Source: Sedimenticola sp.
GTDB lineage: Bacteria; Pseudomonadota; Gammaproteobacteria; Chromatiales; Chromatiaceae
DNA: 64,000 bases
Assembly (NCBI GenBank): GCA_026984735.1
Contig: JALSRN010000079.1
Location: forward strand, 1-64,000
Direction: 5' to 3'
Shown: piece by piece, positions 1 through 12,226 of the stretch
Position numbering within the stretch: position 1 is the stretch's first letter
Layout of the letters: every line of letters starts with the position of its first letter
Program-made: the position numbers and the translations under genes
The notes under the pieces: generated by a model
Databases searched by the model: none
The model's input: only the letters and a program-made list of their open reading frames with translations
Told to the model about the DNA's origin: nothing

Positions 1-1
1 G

Positions 2-124
2 TCGCCGGTGATGCACGCCCTACGCATCCGCCGTCGTGGCGACGAATTCGTTCAGGACTATCTCTTCGAGACCGACCTGCCGCCCCTGAGGCGCATTCCC
101 GAGCCGCGCCGCTTCCGCTTCTAG
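2..124 (+). CDS. C-terminal end of an unidentified protein (partial)
   Basis: An open frame enters from the left edge and ends at TAG (122-124), giving 40 residues rich in Arg that end in RRIPEPRRFRF. The codon choice is GC-rich like the neighbouring core genes, which supports real coding. I do not recognise the family from this tail. The stop codon directly abuts the first base of the multi-hairpin repeat at 125, so the repeat begins exactly where the gene ends. Confidence 0.5.
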   Translation, partial: SPVMHALRIRRRGDEFVQDYLFETDLPPLRRIPEPRRFRF

Positions 125-284
125 CAGGCTGTTGAAAAACAGCGTTTTTCGACAGCCTGTGCGGTACATGGATGTGCCGCCATTTTCGAGGGCCGTAAGC
201 CATTGAAAATGAAGGAACCGGGAAATCGCATTTTCCGGTTCCGTGGTTGAAAAAGTCCAGGGAAGGACTTTATTCAACATCTTG
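125..284 (+). repeat. Multi-hairpin repeat, copy A (MITE/REP-like, with terminal inverted repeats)
   Basis: This 160-bp element recurs in inverted orientation at 49921-50081, about 90% identical by eye over its whole length. Its ends are inverted repeats: CAGGCTGTTGAAAAA at the left, and the right end read on the other strand is CAAGATGTTGAATAA (CAGGATGTTGAAAAA in copy B). Inside lie five successive hairpins. The first has 16-bp arms (CAGGCTGTTGAAAAAC / GTTTTTCGACAGCCTG); the others use GCGGTACA/TGTGCCGC, CATTTTCGA/TTGAAAATG, GGAACCGGGAAA/TTTTCCGGTTCC and GTTGAAAAAGTCC/GGACTTTATTCAAC. It encodes no transposase. A non-autonomous mobile element is the best guess. Confidence 0.8.
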
Positions 285-362
285 CCAGCTCCGGTGGCGG
301 CGAGCGGTTCTGTGTCATTTCCGCAACAAATACGTCTTCTGTGATTTTTTTGCAAAAAAGTG

Positions 363-391
363 TTGCCTCTCGGCAAAAAAAGCACTAATAT
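363..391 (+). promoter_or_regulatory. Probable sigma-70 promoter of the porin gene
   Basis: A -35 TTGCCT (363-368), a 17-bp spacer and a -10 TAATAT (386-391) lie in an AT-rich stretch, placing transcription start near 398 and leaving a leader of about 47 nt before the porin ATG. It was found by eye, not by a matrix score. Confidence 0.5.
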
Positions 392-444
392 TTCGTCCGC
401 TTGGACAGCATTCTTTCAACCAACTCAGTAAGGAGTTACTCGCT

Positions 445-1566
445 ATGAAAAAGAAGCTTCTCGCTCTGGCAGTGGCCGCCGCCCTGCCCATGGCCACCCA
501 GGCGGCCAACGCCGAAGTGACCATCTACGGCAAGATCCATGCATCCATCGACTACCTGAACGCGGATCAAAACGATAACGGTTTCAAGGCTGATGGCATC
601 ACCCCCGCCACCAACGACAGCCTTTGGAACGTGGCCAGCCGCGCCTCCCGCCTCGGCTTCAAAGGTTCCGAGGATCTGGGCAACGGCATGAAGCTGATCT
701 GGAAACTGGAGAGCGGCATCGACGTGACCGGTGGCAGCGGCGGCCTCAGCGCCCGGAACCGCTACATCGGCCTGGCCGGCAACTGGGGTACCTTCCTCTA
801 CGGCATCCACGACACTCCGGTGAAGATCTCCACCGGCAAGCTGGACATCTTCGTGGACACCATCGCCGACTACAACCTGCAGGGTAGTGGTCTCGGCACC
901 GGCGGTCTGGTGGACATCCGCGCCCAGGACGCCATCGCCTACGTCTCGCCCAATTTCAGTGGCCTGACCCTCATCGGCGCCATCGTCCCCGATGCCAACT
1001 ATGGTGAGCAGGTGGGTGAGCAGGGCGACCTTGCAGGCGCCTACTCCATCGCCGCCATGTACTCCAACGGCGGTCTCTTCCTCGCTGGTGGCTACGAGAG
1101 CCTGGATGATGTCAAGAATGGTGGAGACGTCAGTCATTGGCGGATTGGCGCCGGCTACGACTGGGGCGACTTCCACATCGGCGGTGTCTACCAGCAGGCG
1201 GATGGCGCTCTCAGCGGTTACACTACTTCCAGCGGCAAGCCCAACGACTACAAGACCTACACCATCAACGGTTCCTACAAGTTCGGCAACAATGTGGTGA
1301 AGGCTATGTGGTTGGGTACCAAGTTCGATGACAACACCGTGCCTTACTATCGTGAAGCGGGTAAGGGTCCCAAGGCCGACGACACCTTCAACACCTGGGC
1401 CATCGGTCTGGATCACAACTTCTCCAAGCGGAGCAAAGTGTATGTCATCTATGCCGACAGCGACATGGCTCTTAATGGTAGCAATTTCAATAAGACTACC
1501 GGCGGCGTCGTTTCCCAGGCCCGCGAGCAGTCCGCCTTCTCCCTGGGCATGGTTCACAAGTTCTGA
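445..1566 (+). CDS. Gram-negative porin (OmpC/PorA-like, Porin_4 type)
   Basis: A 373-residue outer-membrane beta-barrel protein expected to form trimeric diffusion channels. The chosen ATG follows AAGGAG at 430-435 and opens a classic signal peptide: Lys-rich start, hydrophobic core, cleavage after ANA near residue 23. The mature protein starts EVTIYGKIHASIDYL, the usual first strand of this family. Further family marks are SRLGFKGSEDLGNGMK, the L3-like segment with RNRYIGLAG and YGIHDTP, and a C-terminal Phe (GMVHKF) that serves as the BAM recognition signal. The gene is monocistronic, with its own promoter and terminator. Solute specificity cannot be read from sequence. Confidence 0.93.
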   Translation: MKKKLLALAVAAALPMATQAANAEVTIYGKIHASIDYLNADQNDNGFKADGITPATNDSLWNVASRASRLGFKGSEDLGNGMKLIWKLESGIDVTGGSGGLSARNRYIGLAGNWGTFLYGIHDTPVKISTGKLDIFVDTIADYNLQGSGLGTGGLVDIRAQDAIAYVSPNFSGLTLIGAIVPDANYGEQVGEQGDLAGAYSIAAMYSNGGLFLAGGYESLDDVKNGGDVSHWRIGAGYDWGDFHIGGVYQQADGALSGYTTSSGKPNDYKTYTINGSYKFGNNVVKAMWLGTKFDDNTVPYYREAGKGPKADDTFNTWAIGLDHNFSKRSKVYVIYADSDMALNGSNFNKTTGGVVSQAREQSAFSLGMVHKF

Positions 1567-1611
1567 TCGAGCTTGAAGCCAGGCCCGGCATCTTCGGATG
1601 CGGGAAAGGTG

Positions 1612-1642
1612 AAAGGGAAGCGCTTCGGCGCTTCCCTTTTTT
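1612..1642 (+). terminator. Intrinsic terminator of the porin gene
   Basis: Perfect 12-bp stem AAAGGGAAGCGC / GCGCTTCCCTTT with a TTCG tetraloop (1624-1627), followed by a T-rich tail, 45 bp after the porin stop. Confidence 0.92.
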
Positions 1643-1749
1643 ATTGGTTTGGCCCTCTCCAACGCACACCCGGCCGTTCCAAGCCCGCCTTTGGCGAGAC
1701 GCCTTGCGAGAAGGCAGGGTCATGCCCACTCCCTGCTCAGGAAACGTCT

Positions 1750-1977
1750 TCAGCGCTCGTGCGCCTTGCGCGCCAGGCGGCGCTCCAGCAGGCGGGCGCG
1801 GGTGGCCTCGGGCAGCAGCTCCAGCGCTTCCACGCTGAAGGCCAGGGCGCAGGGGATGGGGGTGACGCCCCCCAGGTATTCGCTCATGCGGTTGCTGTGC
1901 ACGCACAGCGCCTTGGCCAGCTCGGCGGCGTTGAGGTTCCAGCGGCGCCTCACCGCTTCCAGCTCTTCGGCGGTCAT
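1750..1977 (-). CDS. Small helix-turn-helix (XRE-like) DNA-binding protein
   Basis: A 75-residue protein starting MTAEELEAVRRRWNL, with a good ribosome-binding site (AGGAGGAGAG) just upstream on the minus strand. The middle part, NAAELAKALCVHSNRMSEYL, reads like the two helices of a lambda-Cro/XRE HTH, followed by a helical tail ending in a basic RLLERRLARKAHER. A short HTH protein of this kind could be a stand-alone regulator or an antitoxin-like DNA binder, but no toxin partner is adjacent on the same strand. It is divergent from the membrane protein at 2083. Target unknown. Confidence 0.6.
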   Translation of the reverse strand: MTAEELEAVRRRWNLNAAELAKALCVHSNRMSEYLGGVTPIPCALAFSVEALELLPEATRARLLERRLARKAHER

Positions 1978-2082
1978 CTTCTCTCCTCCTGGTGTCGCTG
2001 TCCGGAAGAGCGCTCTTCCCGGACGGTGGCTCGATGCCTGGTTCATCCTGACAAAAGCGGGCCCGTTTGAGAAGATGTCGCC

Positions 2083-2565
2083 ATGAACTTCCTGCGGGTG
2101 TTTGTCGCCATCCTGGTGATCCAGTCGGCCACGGCGCTGTTGTCGGTGGTGGCCTTCCGGCAGGACTCCATGGAGGCGCGGCTGGCGTTGGTGGCGCCGG
2201 CGCTGGTGTTGGCCCTGGTGGCCGCCCTCTGGTTCTCGTCCTTGGTGGGGCAGCAGCGCCGCCTGTTGCGCAGCCGCCTGGAGGAGCGCTTCCGGCGCGA
2301 GCGGCAGAAGCTCCACGCCCGCGCCGAGCAGGAGAGGTCGCGGCTGGAGCAGCAGAGCCAGCGCCGCGTCGATCGCGAGCGCGACCGCATCCAGGCCAGG
2401 GCCAACCGCAAGGTGGCGCTGGCGGTGGGCGGCCTGGTGGCGGTGGGCGGCGTCATACTCTTCACCCAGTTCATGACCCTGGGGCTGCTGCTGGTCACCG
2501 GCGCGGGCAGCGGCGCGGCGGGCTATCTCCTCCGCGCCCGCAAGGAGCTGAAGGCGCGCGGCTGA
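2083..2565 (+). CDS. Membrane protein with a central coiled coil, function unknown
   Basis: A 160-residue protein. Residues about 3-25 and 31-52 are hydrophobic, followed by a strongly charged Arg/Glu/Gln stretch (about 55-108, for example RRERQKLHARAEQERSRLEQ) with the periodicity of a coiled coil, then two more hydrophobic segments (about 110-150) ending in a basic tail. This suggests a four-helix inner-membrane protein with a cytoplasmic or periplasmic helical rod between helix pairs. I do not recognise the family. The ribosome-binding site is weak (GAGAAGATG region upstream). Codon use matches core genes. Confidence 0.6.
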   Translation: MNFLRVFVAILVIQSATALLSVVAFRQDSMEARLALVAPALVLALVAALWFSSLVGQQRRLLRSRLEERFRRERQKLHARAEQERSRLEQQSQRRVDRERDRIQARANRKVALAVGGLVAVGGVILFTQFMTLGLLLVTGAGSGAAGYLLRARKELKARG

Positions 2566-2642
2566 AGAGGTTCTCTCGGTGAACTCCCCTTTTCGGTGCT
2601 TCCGTGCTTTTCGCCGTCTTTGCCGTCGGTCATAATGGAAGC

Positions 2643-2900
2643 ATGCGACTGACCGCCTCCCAAAGGGAAGCCATCCGCCGCATCGTGAAGCGGAGTGTGC
2701 CCGATGTCACTTTCATCGGCCTGTTCGGCTCGCGCCTGGACGACCATAGGAGAGGAGGCGACATGGGCCTCTACCTCGAACGGCCCGGCGGCCTTTCGCT
2801 GGAAGCGCAGGCCCGCCTGCTCGGCGAAAAAGAGCTGCCGGTTCTGGAAGAGATCGCCGAAAGGCTGATCGAATATTGCCGAAGCGAGACCGGCTGCTAG
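2643..2900 (+). CDS. MNT-type nucleotidyltransferase-like protein with degenerate active site
   Basis: An 85-residue protein. Residues 29-45 contain the signature of minimal (MntA-type) nucleotidyltransferases: GSR followed by RGGD and a hydrophobic strand (LYLE). Active members have GGDxD: both Asp residues bind metal. Here Asp40 is kept but the second position is Gly42 (sequence GDMGLYLE), so catalysis is doubtful. The C-terminal part (LGEKELPVLEEIAERLIEYC) is shorter than usual for the family. Such proteins are often antitoxins beside a HEPN toxin; none lies downstream. It may be a decaying orphan. The start was chosen at ATG 2643 with GGAA just upstream. Confidence 0.6.
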   Translation: MRLTASQREAIRRIVKRSVPDVTFIGLFGSRLDDHRRGGDMGLYLERPGGLSLEAQARLLGEKELPVLEEIAERLIEYCRSETGC

Positions 2901-3028
2901 TCCGGATAGTGTGCCCCGTACAAAGTGTGACTGCGGGCGAATGACAATAAGTTATTGAAAATACAATAAAAAACATCGAAAATTAGAGCGATCTGGCACA
3001 ATATCCGGGCTAGGCCGCTCGATCCGCT

Positions 3029-3688
3029 TCAGGGCACGATGGTGCGCGCCCCTTCCGGGGTGCCGAGAATGAGCACGTCGGCGGGGCGGTGGCCGAAGAT
3101 GCCCACGGTGACCACTCCGGCGATCTGGTTGATCTCGGTCTCCAGCTTCACCGGCTCCATGATCTCCAGGTTGTGGACGTCGAGGATGATGTTGCCGTTG
3201 TCGGTGATGAAGCCTTCGCGCCAGACGGGGGTGCCGCCCAGCTTCACCAGTTGCCGCGCCACGTAGCTGCGCGCCATGGGGATCACCTCCACCGGCAGGG
3301 GAAACCGGCCCAGCACGTCCACCAGCTTGGACTCGTCGGCGATGCAGACGAATTTCTTGCTGGCCGCGGCGATGATCTTCTCGCGGGTGAGGGCGCCGCC
3401 GCCGCCCTTGATGAGATGGAGCTGGCGGTTGGATTCGTCGGCGCCGTCCACGTAGATCTCCAGGTCGCCCACGGCGTTGAGGTCCAGCACCGGCATGCCG
3501 ATCTTCTTGAGCCGTTCGGTGGAGGCTTCGGAGCTGGAGACGGCGCCCTCGTAGCGCCCCTTGAGATCGGCCAGCAGGTCGATGAAATGGTTCACGGTGG
3601 AGCCGGTGCCGATGCCCAGCACGCCGCCGTCGGGCAGATATTCCAGGGCGGCTTCGGCCGCCTGGCGCTTGAGTTCTTCTGCGTTCAT
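3029..3688 (-). CDS. rpiA: Ribose-5-phosphate isomerase A
   Basis: 219 residues, the standard length. It interconverts ribose-5-phosphate and ribulose-5-phosphate in the non-oxidative pentose phosphate pathway (cytoplasm). Visible marks are the phosphate loop [13 protein letters not shown] (residues 25-37), VDGADE with Asp81 and Asp84, and [11 protein letters not shown] with Lys94 and catalytic Glu103; the numbering coincides with the E. coli enzyme. The start at 3688 was preferred because AGAGGAT precedes it and the family starts here; an upstream extension to 3739 has no similarity. It is divergent from parA and together with rpe (24619) covers both ribulose-phosphate isomerisations. Confidence 0.97.
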   Translation of the reverse strand: MNAEELKRQAAEAALEYLPDGGVLGIGTGSTVNHFIDLLADLKGRYEGAVSSSEASTERLKKIGMPVLDLNAVGDLEIYVDGADESNRQLHLIKGGGGALTREKIIAAASKKFVCIADESKLVDVLGRFPLPVEVIPMARSYVARQLVKLGGTPVWREGFITDNGNIILDVHNLEIMEPVKLETEINQIAGVVTVGIFGHRPADVLILGTPEGARTIVP

Positions 3689-3870
3689 GGGGATCCTCTT
3701 ATTCGTTTCGGTTCGACCGCTGGCCCGGTAAATTACCACAAAACATTCGACCCGAGTTATGCGCCGGCGCCGGGAGCCGGGAAAATCCCGGATTCCGACG
3801 CTGCATTCGAGTTAAACTAACGGGCCCGGGCCGGGCGTCGCCTCGGCCCCGAATCGCGGAACCGGAGTTC

Positions 3871-4653
3871 ATGACGCGCACCATCAGCATTGCCAACCAG
3901 AAAGGGGGCGTGGGCAAGACCACCACGGCGGTGAACCTCGCCTCGGCGCTGGCGCGCGCCGGCAAGCGGGTGCTGCTGGTGGATCTCGACCCCCAGGGCA
4001 ACGCCACCACCGGCTGCGGGGTGGACAAGTTGGAGCTGGAGCTCTCCAGCTACGAGGTGCTGCTGGAGGACCGGCCGATGCGCCAGGCGCTCCAGCGCAG
4101 CGCCGGGGACGAGTTCGATCTGCTCCCCTCCAACACCGACCTCACGGCGGCGGAGGTGACCCTGATGAACCACCCCATGAAGGAGCGGCGCCTGGAGCTG
4201 GCGCTCAAGCCTTTGTTGCCGGCATACGACTACGTGCTCGTCGATTGTCCGCCGTCGCTGAGCATGCTCACCATCAACGCGCTGGTGGCGAGTGACGGGG
4301 TGCTGGTGCCGCTGCAGACCGAATACTATGCGCTGGAAGGGCTCACCGGCCTGCTCACCACCATCGAGAAGATCCGTGAGCTCTACAATCCCGGGCTGGA
4401 GCTGGAGGGGATCCTGCGCACCATGCACGATCTGCGCAACCGCCTCGCGGCGGAAGTGTCGCGCCAGCTCATCGGCCATTTCGGTGACCGGGTTTTCCGC
4501 ACCGTGATTCCGCGCAACGTGCGCGTCGCCGAGGCGCCCAGCCACGGACAGCCGGTGCTGCTCTACGACCGCTATTCCCGGGGCGCGGTGAGCTACATGG
4601 CCCTGGCCAGCGAGCTGCTGCGCCGGCACGCCGCCGAGAAGGCGACGGCTTGA
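3871..4653 (+). CDS. parA: Chromosome-partitioning ATPase ParA (Soj)
   Basis: 260 residues. A deviant Walker A P-loop NQKGGVGKTTTAVNLA lies at residues 8-23, LLVDLDPQGNAT is the A' region, and YVLVDCPPSLS is Walker B. This is the chromosomal Soj/ParA type, which binds DNA non-specifically as an ATP dimer and is released by ParB at parS. It lies 26 bp upstream of parB and just before the atp operon, the usual near-origin arrangement. The usual upstream genes mnmG and rsmG (gidA, gidB) are absent here; rpiA stands in their place, divergently. Confidence 0.96.
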   Translation: MTRTISIANQKGGVGKTTTAVNLASALARAGKRVLLVDLDPQGNATTGCGVDKLELELSSYEVLLEDRPMRQALQRSAGDEFDLLPSNTDLTAAEVTLMNHPMKERRLELALKPLLPAYDYVLVDCPPSLSMLTINALVASDGVLVPLQTEYYALEGLTGLLTTIEKIRELYNPGLELEGILRTMHDLRNRLAAEVSRQLIGHFGDRVFRTVIPRNVRVAEAPSHGQPVLLYDRYSRGAVSYMALASELLRRHAAEKATA

Positions 4654-4679
4654 GCGTTTCCAACATCCTTGGAGAGACC

Positions 4680-5558
4680 ATGGCAAAGAGAGGACTAGGT
4701 CGGGGGCTCGACGCCCTCCTGGGGGGCGGGGCCCCCGCCAGCAAGGAGAAGAAGGCGGCGGAGCCTGCCGGCGCGCCGGCGGCCATCGCCATCGATCTGG
4801 TGGAGCGCGGCCGTTTTCAGCCGCGGCGCAATTTCGACGAGGACAGCTTGCGCGAGCTGGCCGATTCCATCGCCGCCCAGGGCGTGGTGCAGCCGGTGGT
4901 GGTCAGGCCGGCGCGCGAGCCTGGCCGTTACGAGCTGATCGCCGGCGAGCGGCGCTGGCGCGCGGCGCAACTGGCGGGGCTGGCCGAGATCCCCGCGGTG
5001 ATCCGCGAAGTGGACGACCAGGCCGCCATGGCCATGGGGCTCATCGAAAACATCCAGCGCGACGACCTCAATCCGCTGGAGGAGGCTCAGGCGCTGCACC
5101 GCCTGCTGGAAGAGTTCGAGCTCACCCATCAGCAGATCGCCCAGGCGGTGGGCAAGTCGCGCACCACGGTGACCAACCTCATGCGGTTGCTGGAGCTCAA
5201 TGCCGACGTCAAGCGCCTGGTGGAGCGGGGCGAGCTGGAGATGGGGCACGCCCGGGCGCTGCTGGCGCTCGACGGCGAGCTCCAGAGCCGGGCGGCGGAG
5301 CGGGTGGTGAAGAAGGGGCTGTCGGTGCGGGAGACCGAGGCCCTGGTGCGCCGCTACAAGGAGCAGGACGGCGAGCCGCGGAAGAAGAGCGCGCCGGCTG
5401 CGGAGCCGGACCCCGACGTGCGCCGCCTGCTCCAGGATCTGAGCGATCGCCTCGGCGCTCCGGTCGATCTGAAGCCGTCCCGCGGCGGCAAGGGGCGGCT
5501 GGTGATCCGCTACAACAGCCTGGAAGAGCTCGAAGGGATCCTGTCGCACATCCGTTGA
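4680..5558 (+). CDS. parB: Chromosome-partitioning protein ParB (Spo0J)
   Basis: 292 residues starting [16 protein letters not shown], the conserved start of chromosomal ParB; GGAGAG lies upstream of ATG 4680. Domains: an N-terminal ParB/CTPase domain with [12 protein letters not shown] and [14 protein letters not shown], a central HTH ([20 protein letters not shown]) that reads parS, and a C-terminal dimerisation domain ending LEGILSHIR. It spreads along DNA as a CTP-dependent clamp and stimulates ParA. I did not find a convincing parS 16-mer in the window. Confidence 0.96.
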   Translation: MAKRGLGRGLDALLGGGAPASKEKKAAEPAGAPAAIAIDLVERGRFQPRRNFDEDSLRELADSIAAQGVVQPVVVRPAREPGRYELIAGERRWRAAQLAGLAEIPAVIREVDDQAAMAMGLIENIQRDDLNPLEEAQALHRLLEEFELTHQQIAQAVGKSRTTVTNLMRLLELNADVKRLVERGELEMGHARALLALDGELQSRAAERVVKKGLSVRETEALVRRYKEQDGEPRKKSAPAAEPDPDVRRLLQDLSDRLGAPVDLKPSRGGKGRLVIRYNSLEELEGILSHIR

Positions 5559-5610
5559 GGGAGGGCGGCCGCTCCGGGAATTCAATTACGGCGGCTAATC
5601 GCGCCATCTG

Positions 5611-5639
5611 TTGACCTTATATGGCGCTCTCCTTATAAT
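5611..5639 (+). promoter_or_regulatory. Near-consensus sigma-70 promoter of the ATP synthase operon
   Basis: TTGACC (5611-5616), a 17-bp spacer and TATAAT (5634-5639). The predicted start near 5646 gives a leader of about 40 nt before the AtpI ATG at 5686. This also argues against any AtpI start upstream of 5646. Confidence 0.85.
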
Positions 5640-5685
5640 TGCCGGCCTTTGTGGCGGTGCCACCCGTTGCCGGTGGCCGGGCGTG

Positions 5686-6060
5686 ATGCAAACCCCCGAT
5701 CGGAAAAGAGCCGCGCGGCTGCTCCGCAACCAGTTGTTGGTGCTGCTCGTCACCGTTCTGGCCGCGGGGGCCATGGGTAGGGAGGCGGCCTGGTCGGCCT
5801 TTCTCGGCGGCGCCATCGCGCTGGCGGCCAACGGGCTGTTCGCCGCGCTGCTCTTCGCCGCCTACGACGCGGGGGAGCCGGGGGCGCTGGCAACCAGAAT
5901 GTACGCGGCGGAGGTGGTGAAGCTCCTCTTCGTGGGGCTGGCCTTCGCGGCGGTTTTTTCGTGGATCGGGCCGCCGGACGTCGCGGCTCTTTTTGTGGCC
6001 TTTTTCGTGGTTCAGGTGGTCACGCCTCTGCTGGTGCACGCGCTGCCGGCGAGGGAGTGA
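5686..6060 (+). CDS. atpI: ATP synthase subunit I (assembly accessory protein)
   Basis: 124 residues with four hydrophobic segments: about 15-33, 38-62, 75-98 and 100-118. AtpI assists assembly or stability of the c-ring in the inner membrane and is the poorly conserved first gene of bacterial atp operons. The ATG at 5686 (MQTPDRKRAARLL) was chosen because the promoter -10 ends at 5639, so longer in-frame versions would begin upstream of the transcript. It is followed 27 bp later by atpB. Confidence 0.85.
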   Translation: MQTPDRKRAARLLRNQLLVLLVTVLAAGAMGREAAWSAFLGGAIALAANGLFAALLFAAYDAGEPGALATRMYAAEVVKLLFVGLAFAAVFSWIGPPDVAALFVAFFVVQVVTPLLVHALPARE

Positions 6061-7237
<1,177 letters not shown>

Positions 7238-7283
7238 AGACGGCCGGAGTGTTTTCAATCTCACTCACGACCAGGGTGGCAGG

Positions 7284-7754
7284 ATGAACATCAACCTCAC
7301 TCTCATCGCCCAGCTGGCCTCTTTCGTGGTGTTCGTCTGGTTCACCATGAAATACATCTGGCCGCCGATGGTGAAGGCGATGGAAGAGCGCAAGGCGCGC
7401 ATCGCCGACGGCTTGGCGGCCGCCGAACGCGGGGTCCGCGAGAAGGAGCTGGCCGAGCAGGTGGCCAAGGAGAAGCTGCACGAGGCCAAGCAGCAGGCGG
7501 CGGAGATCGTGGCGCGCGCGGAGAAGCGCGCCGCCGAGATCGTGGACGAGGCCAAGGAGCAGGCGCGCGCCGAGGGCGAGCGCATTCTGGCCGCGGCCCG
7601 CGCCGAGACCGAGCAGGAGCTCAACAAGGCGCGCGAGGCGCTGCGCGAGCAGGTGGGCGAGCTGGCCGTGGCCGGCGCCGAGAAGATCCTGCGCCGCGAG
7701 ATCGACGCCGCCGCGCACCAGGAGATCCTGAACGAGCTGGCGCAGCAGATCTGA
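7284..7754 (+). CDS. atpF: F1Fo ATP synthase subunit b
   Basis: 156 residues, the standard gammaproteobacterial length when started at [17 protein letters not shown]. One membrane helix (about 5-27) anchors a long charged coiled coil with many Ala/Glu/Lys/Arg repeats that forms the peripheral stalk together with delta. The start at 7284 was preferred over an in-frame upstream start that would extend into atpE. Confidence 0.95.
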   Translation: MNINLTLIAQLASFVVFVWFTMKYIWPPMVKAMEERKARIADGLAAAERGVREKELAEQVAKEKLHEAKQQAAEIVARAEKRAAEIVDEAKEQARAEGERILAAARAETEQELNKAREALREQVGELAVAGAEKILRREIDAAAHQEILNELAQQI

Positions 7755-7767
7755 GGAGCTTCGAACC

Positions 7768-8320
7768 ATGGCTGCGGATGCAATCACCATCGCCAGGCCC
7801 TATGCCGAAGCGCTCTTCCAGCGCGCTTTGGAGACGGACAGCCTGGCGGCGTGGAGCGAGAAGCTGGCGTTTCTGGCCGCCGTGGTCTCCGAGCCGCGGG
7901 CGCGCGCTTTTTTGAGCCATCCCGCGGTGGAAGGGGATCAGAAGGTGGCGCTGCTGGAGCAGGTCGCCGGCGAGCGCCTCGACGAAGAGGGGCGCAACCT
8001 GGTGCGCCTGCTGGTGGCCAACGGCCGCGTGGCGCTGTTGCCCGAGATCGATCTCCTCTTCCAGCGCATGCGCCAGGAGCGCGAGGGCGTACTGGAGGTG
8101 GAAGTGGCCACCGCCTACGCCCTGGAACCCGGCCTGGAGCAGGCCCTGCGGGAAGCCCTGGAGCGCAAGCTGGAGCGCAAGGTGGAGCTCAGCGCCACGG
8201 AAGATCCCGAACTCATCGGCGGCGCCCGGATCCGGGCGGGCGACCTGGTCATCGACGCATCGGTCGCCGGGCAACTGGCGCGGCTGGCCAACGAATTAGG
8301 AATCCAAACGGGTAAGCGAC

Positions 8321-8340
<20 letters not shown>
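7768..8340 (+). CDS. atpH: F1Fo ATP synthase subunit delta
   Basis: 190 residues. The N-terminal helical bundle begins [15 protein letters not shown]; the C-terminal part contains the family motif [28 protein letters not shown]. It joins the b stalk to the top of F1. GAGGAG lies upstream of ATG 7768. The reading frame runs 20 bp into atpA, so the tail ([11 protein letters not shown]) is somewhat longer than the usual 177-180 residues, and the two genes are likely translationally coupled. Confidence 0.95.
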
Positions 8341-9862
<1,522 letters not shown>

Positions 9863-9897
9863 TTCGCAACGGAAGCAACTGACATCAGAGGTATTCC

Positions 9898-10767
9898 ATG
9901 GCAGGCGCCAAAGAGATACGCACCCAGATCGGCTCCATCAAGAACACGCGCAAGATCACCCGCGCGATGGAGATGGTGGCCGCGGCCAAGATGCGCAAGG
10001 CGCAGGACCGCATGCTCGCTTCCAGGCCCTACGCCGAGAAGATGCGCCAGGTGATCGGCCATCTGTCGCTGGCCCATCCCGAGCAGAAGCACCCTTTCCT
10101 GGAGCGGCGCGAGGTGAAGACGGTGGGCTATATCATCGTCTCTTCCGACCGGGGGCTCTGCGGCGGGCTCAACAACAACCTCTTCCGCGCTCTGGTGAAC
10201 GAGGTGAAAGAGCACCAGGAGCGGGGCCAGCGGGTGAAATATTGCCTGGTGGGGAACAAGGCGGTGGCCTTCTTCAGCCGCGTGGGCGGCGAGGTGCTGG
10301 CCCAGGCCACCCATCTGGGCGACACCCCCCGGGTGGAGGAGCTGGTGGGTACCGTGAAGGTGATGCTGGACGCCTACGAGGCGGGCGAAGTGGACGAGGT
10401 GCGCATCGCCTACAACCGCTTCGTGAACACCATGACCCAGAATCCCACGGTGGAGACGCTGGTGCCGCTGCCCGAGGCCGACGCCGAGGAGCGCGAAAAG
10501 CTCAAGCACCACTGGGACTATATCTACGAGCCGGACGCCCGCGAGGTGCTGGAGGACCTGTTGGGCCGCTACCTGGAGTCGCTGGTCTACCAGGCGGTGG
10601 TGGAGAACGGCGCTTGCGAGCAGTCGGCGCGCATGGTGGCCATGAAGGCGGCCTCCGACAACGCCAGCAGCCTCATCGACGAGCTGGAGCTGGTCTACAA
10701 CAAGGCGCGCCAGGCGGCCATCACCCAGGAGATCTCCGAGATCGTCAGCGGCGCCGCGGCGGTGTGA
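9898..10767 (+). CDS. atpG: F1Fo ATP synthase subunit gamma
   Basis: 289 residues, the central rotor shaft. N-terminal coiled-coil helix [20 protein letters not shown] with the conserved [11 protein letters not shown], a Rossmann-like middle ([17 protein letters not shown]), and the C-terminal helix ending [20 protein letters not shown]. Order and length are canonical. Confidence 0.98.
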   Translation: MAGAKEIRTQIGSIKNTRKITRAMEMVAAAKMRKAQDRMLASRPYAEKMRQVIGHLSLAHPEQKHPFLERREVKTVGYIIVSSDRGLCGGLNNNLFRALVNEVKEHQERGQRVKYCLVGNKAVAFFSRVGGEVLAQATHLGDTPRVEELVGTVKVMLDAYEAGEVDEVRIAYNRFVNTMTQNPTVETLVPLPEADAEEREKLKHHWDYIYEPDAREVLEDLLGRYLESLVYQAVVENGACEQSARMVAMKAASDNASSLIDELELVYNKARQAAITQEISEIVSGAAAV

Positions 10768-12207
<1,440 letters not shown>

Positions 12208-12226
12208 GCCTTTGGGGGACTGAACC

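Noticed and set aside
125-284. The hairpin element as a degenerate insertion sequence with transposase remnant
   Set aside because: Too short, every stretch is explained by stems, and no reading frame in it resembles a transposase.
247-444. Apparent N-terminal extension of the porin, and a similar start (MKKSREGL) near 49957 on the minus strand
   Set aside because: Both arise from the end of the multi-hairpin repeat. The porin has a signal peptide and ribosome-binding site at 445.
5611-5685. Longer AtpI starting at TTG 5611
   Set aside because: 5611 is the first base of the -35 element; the transcript should begin near 5646.
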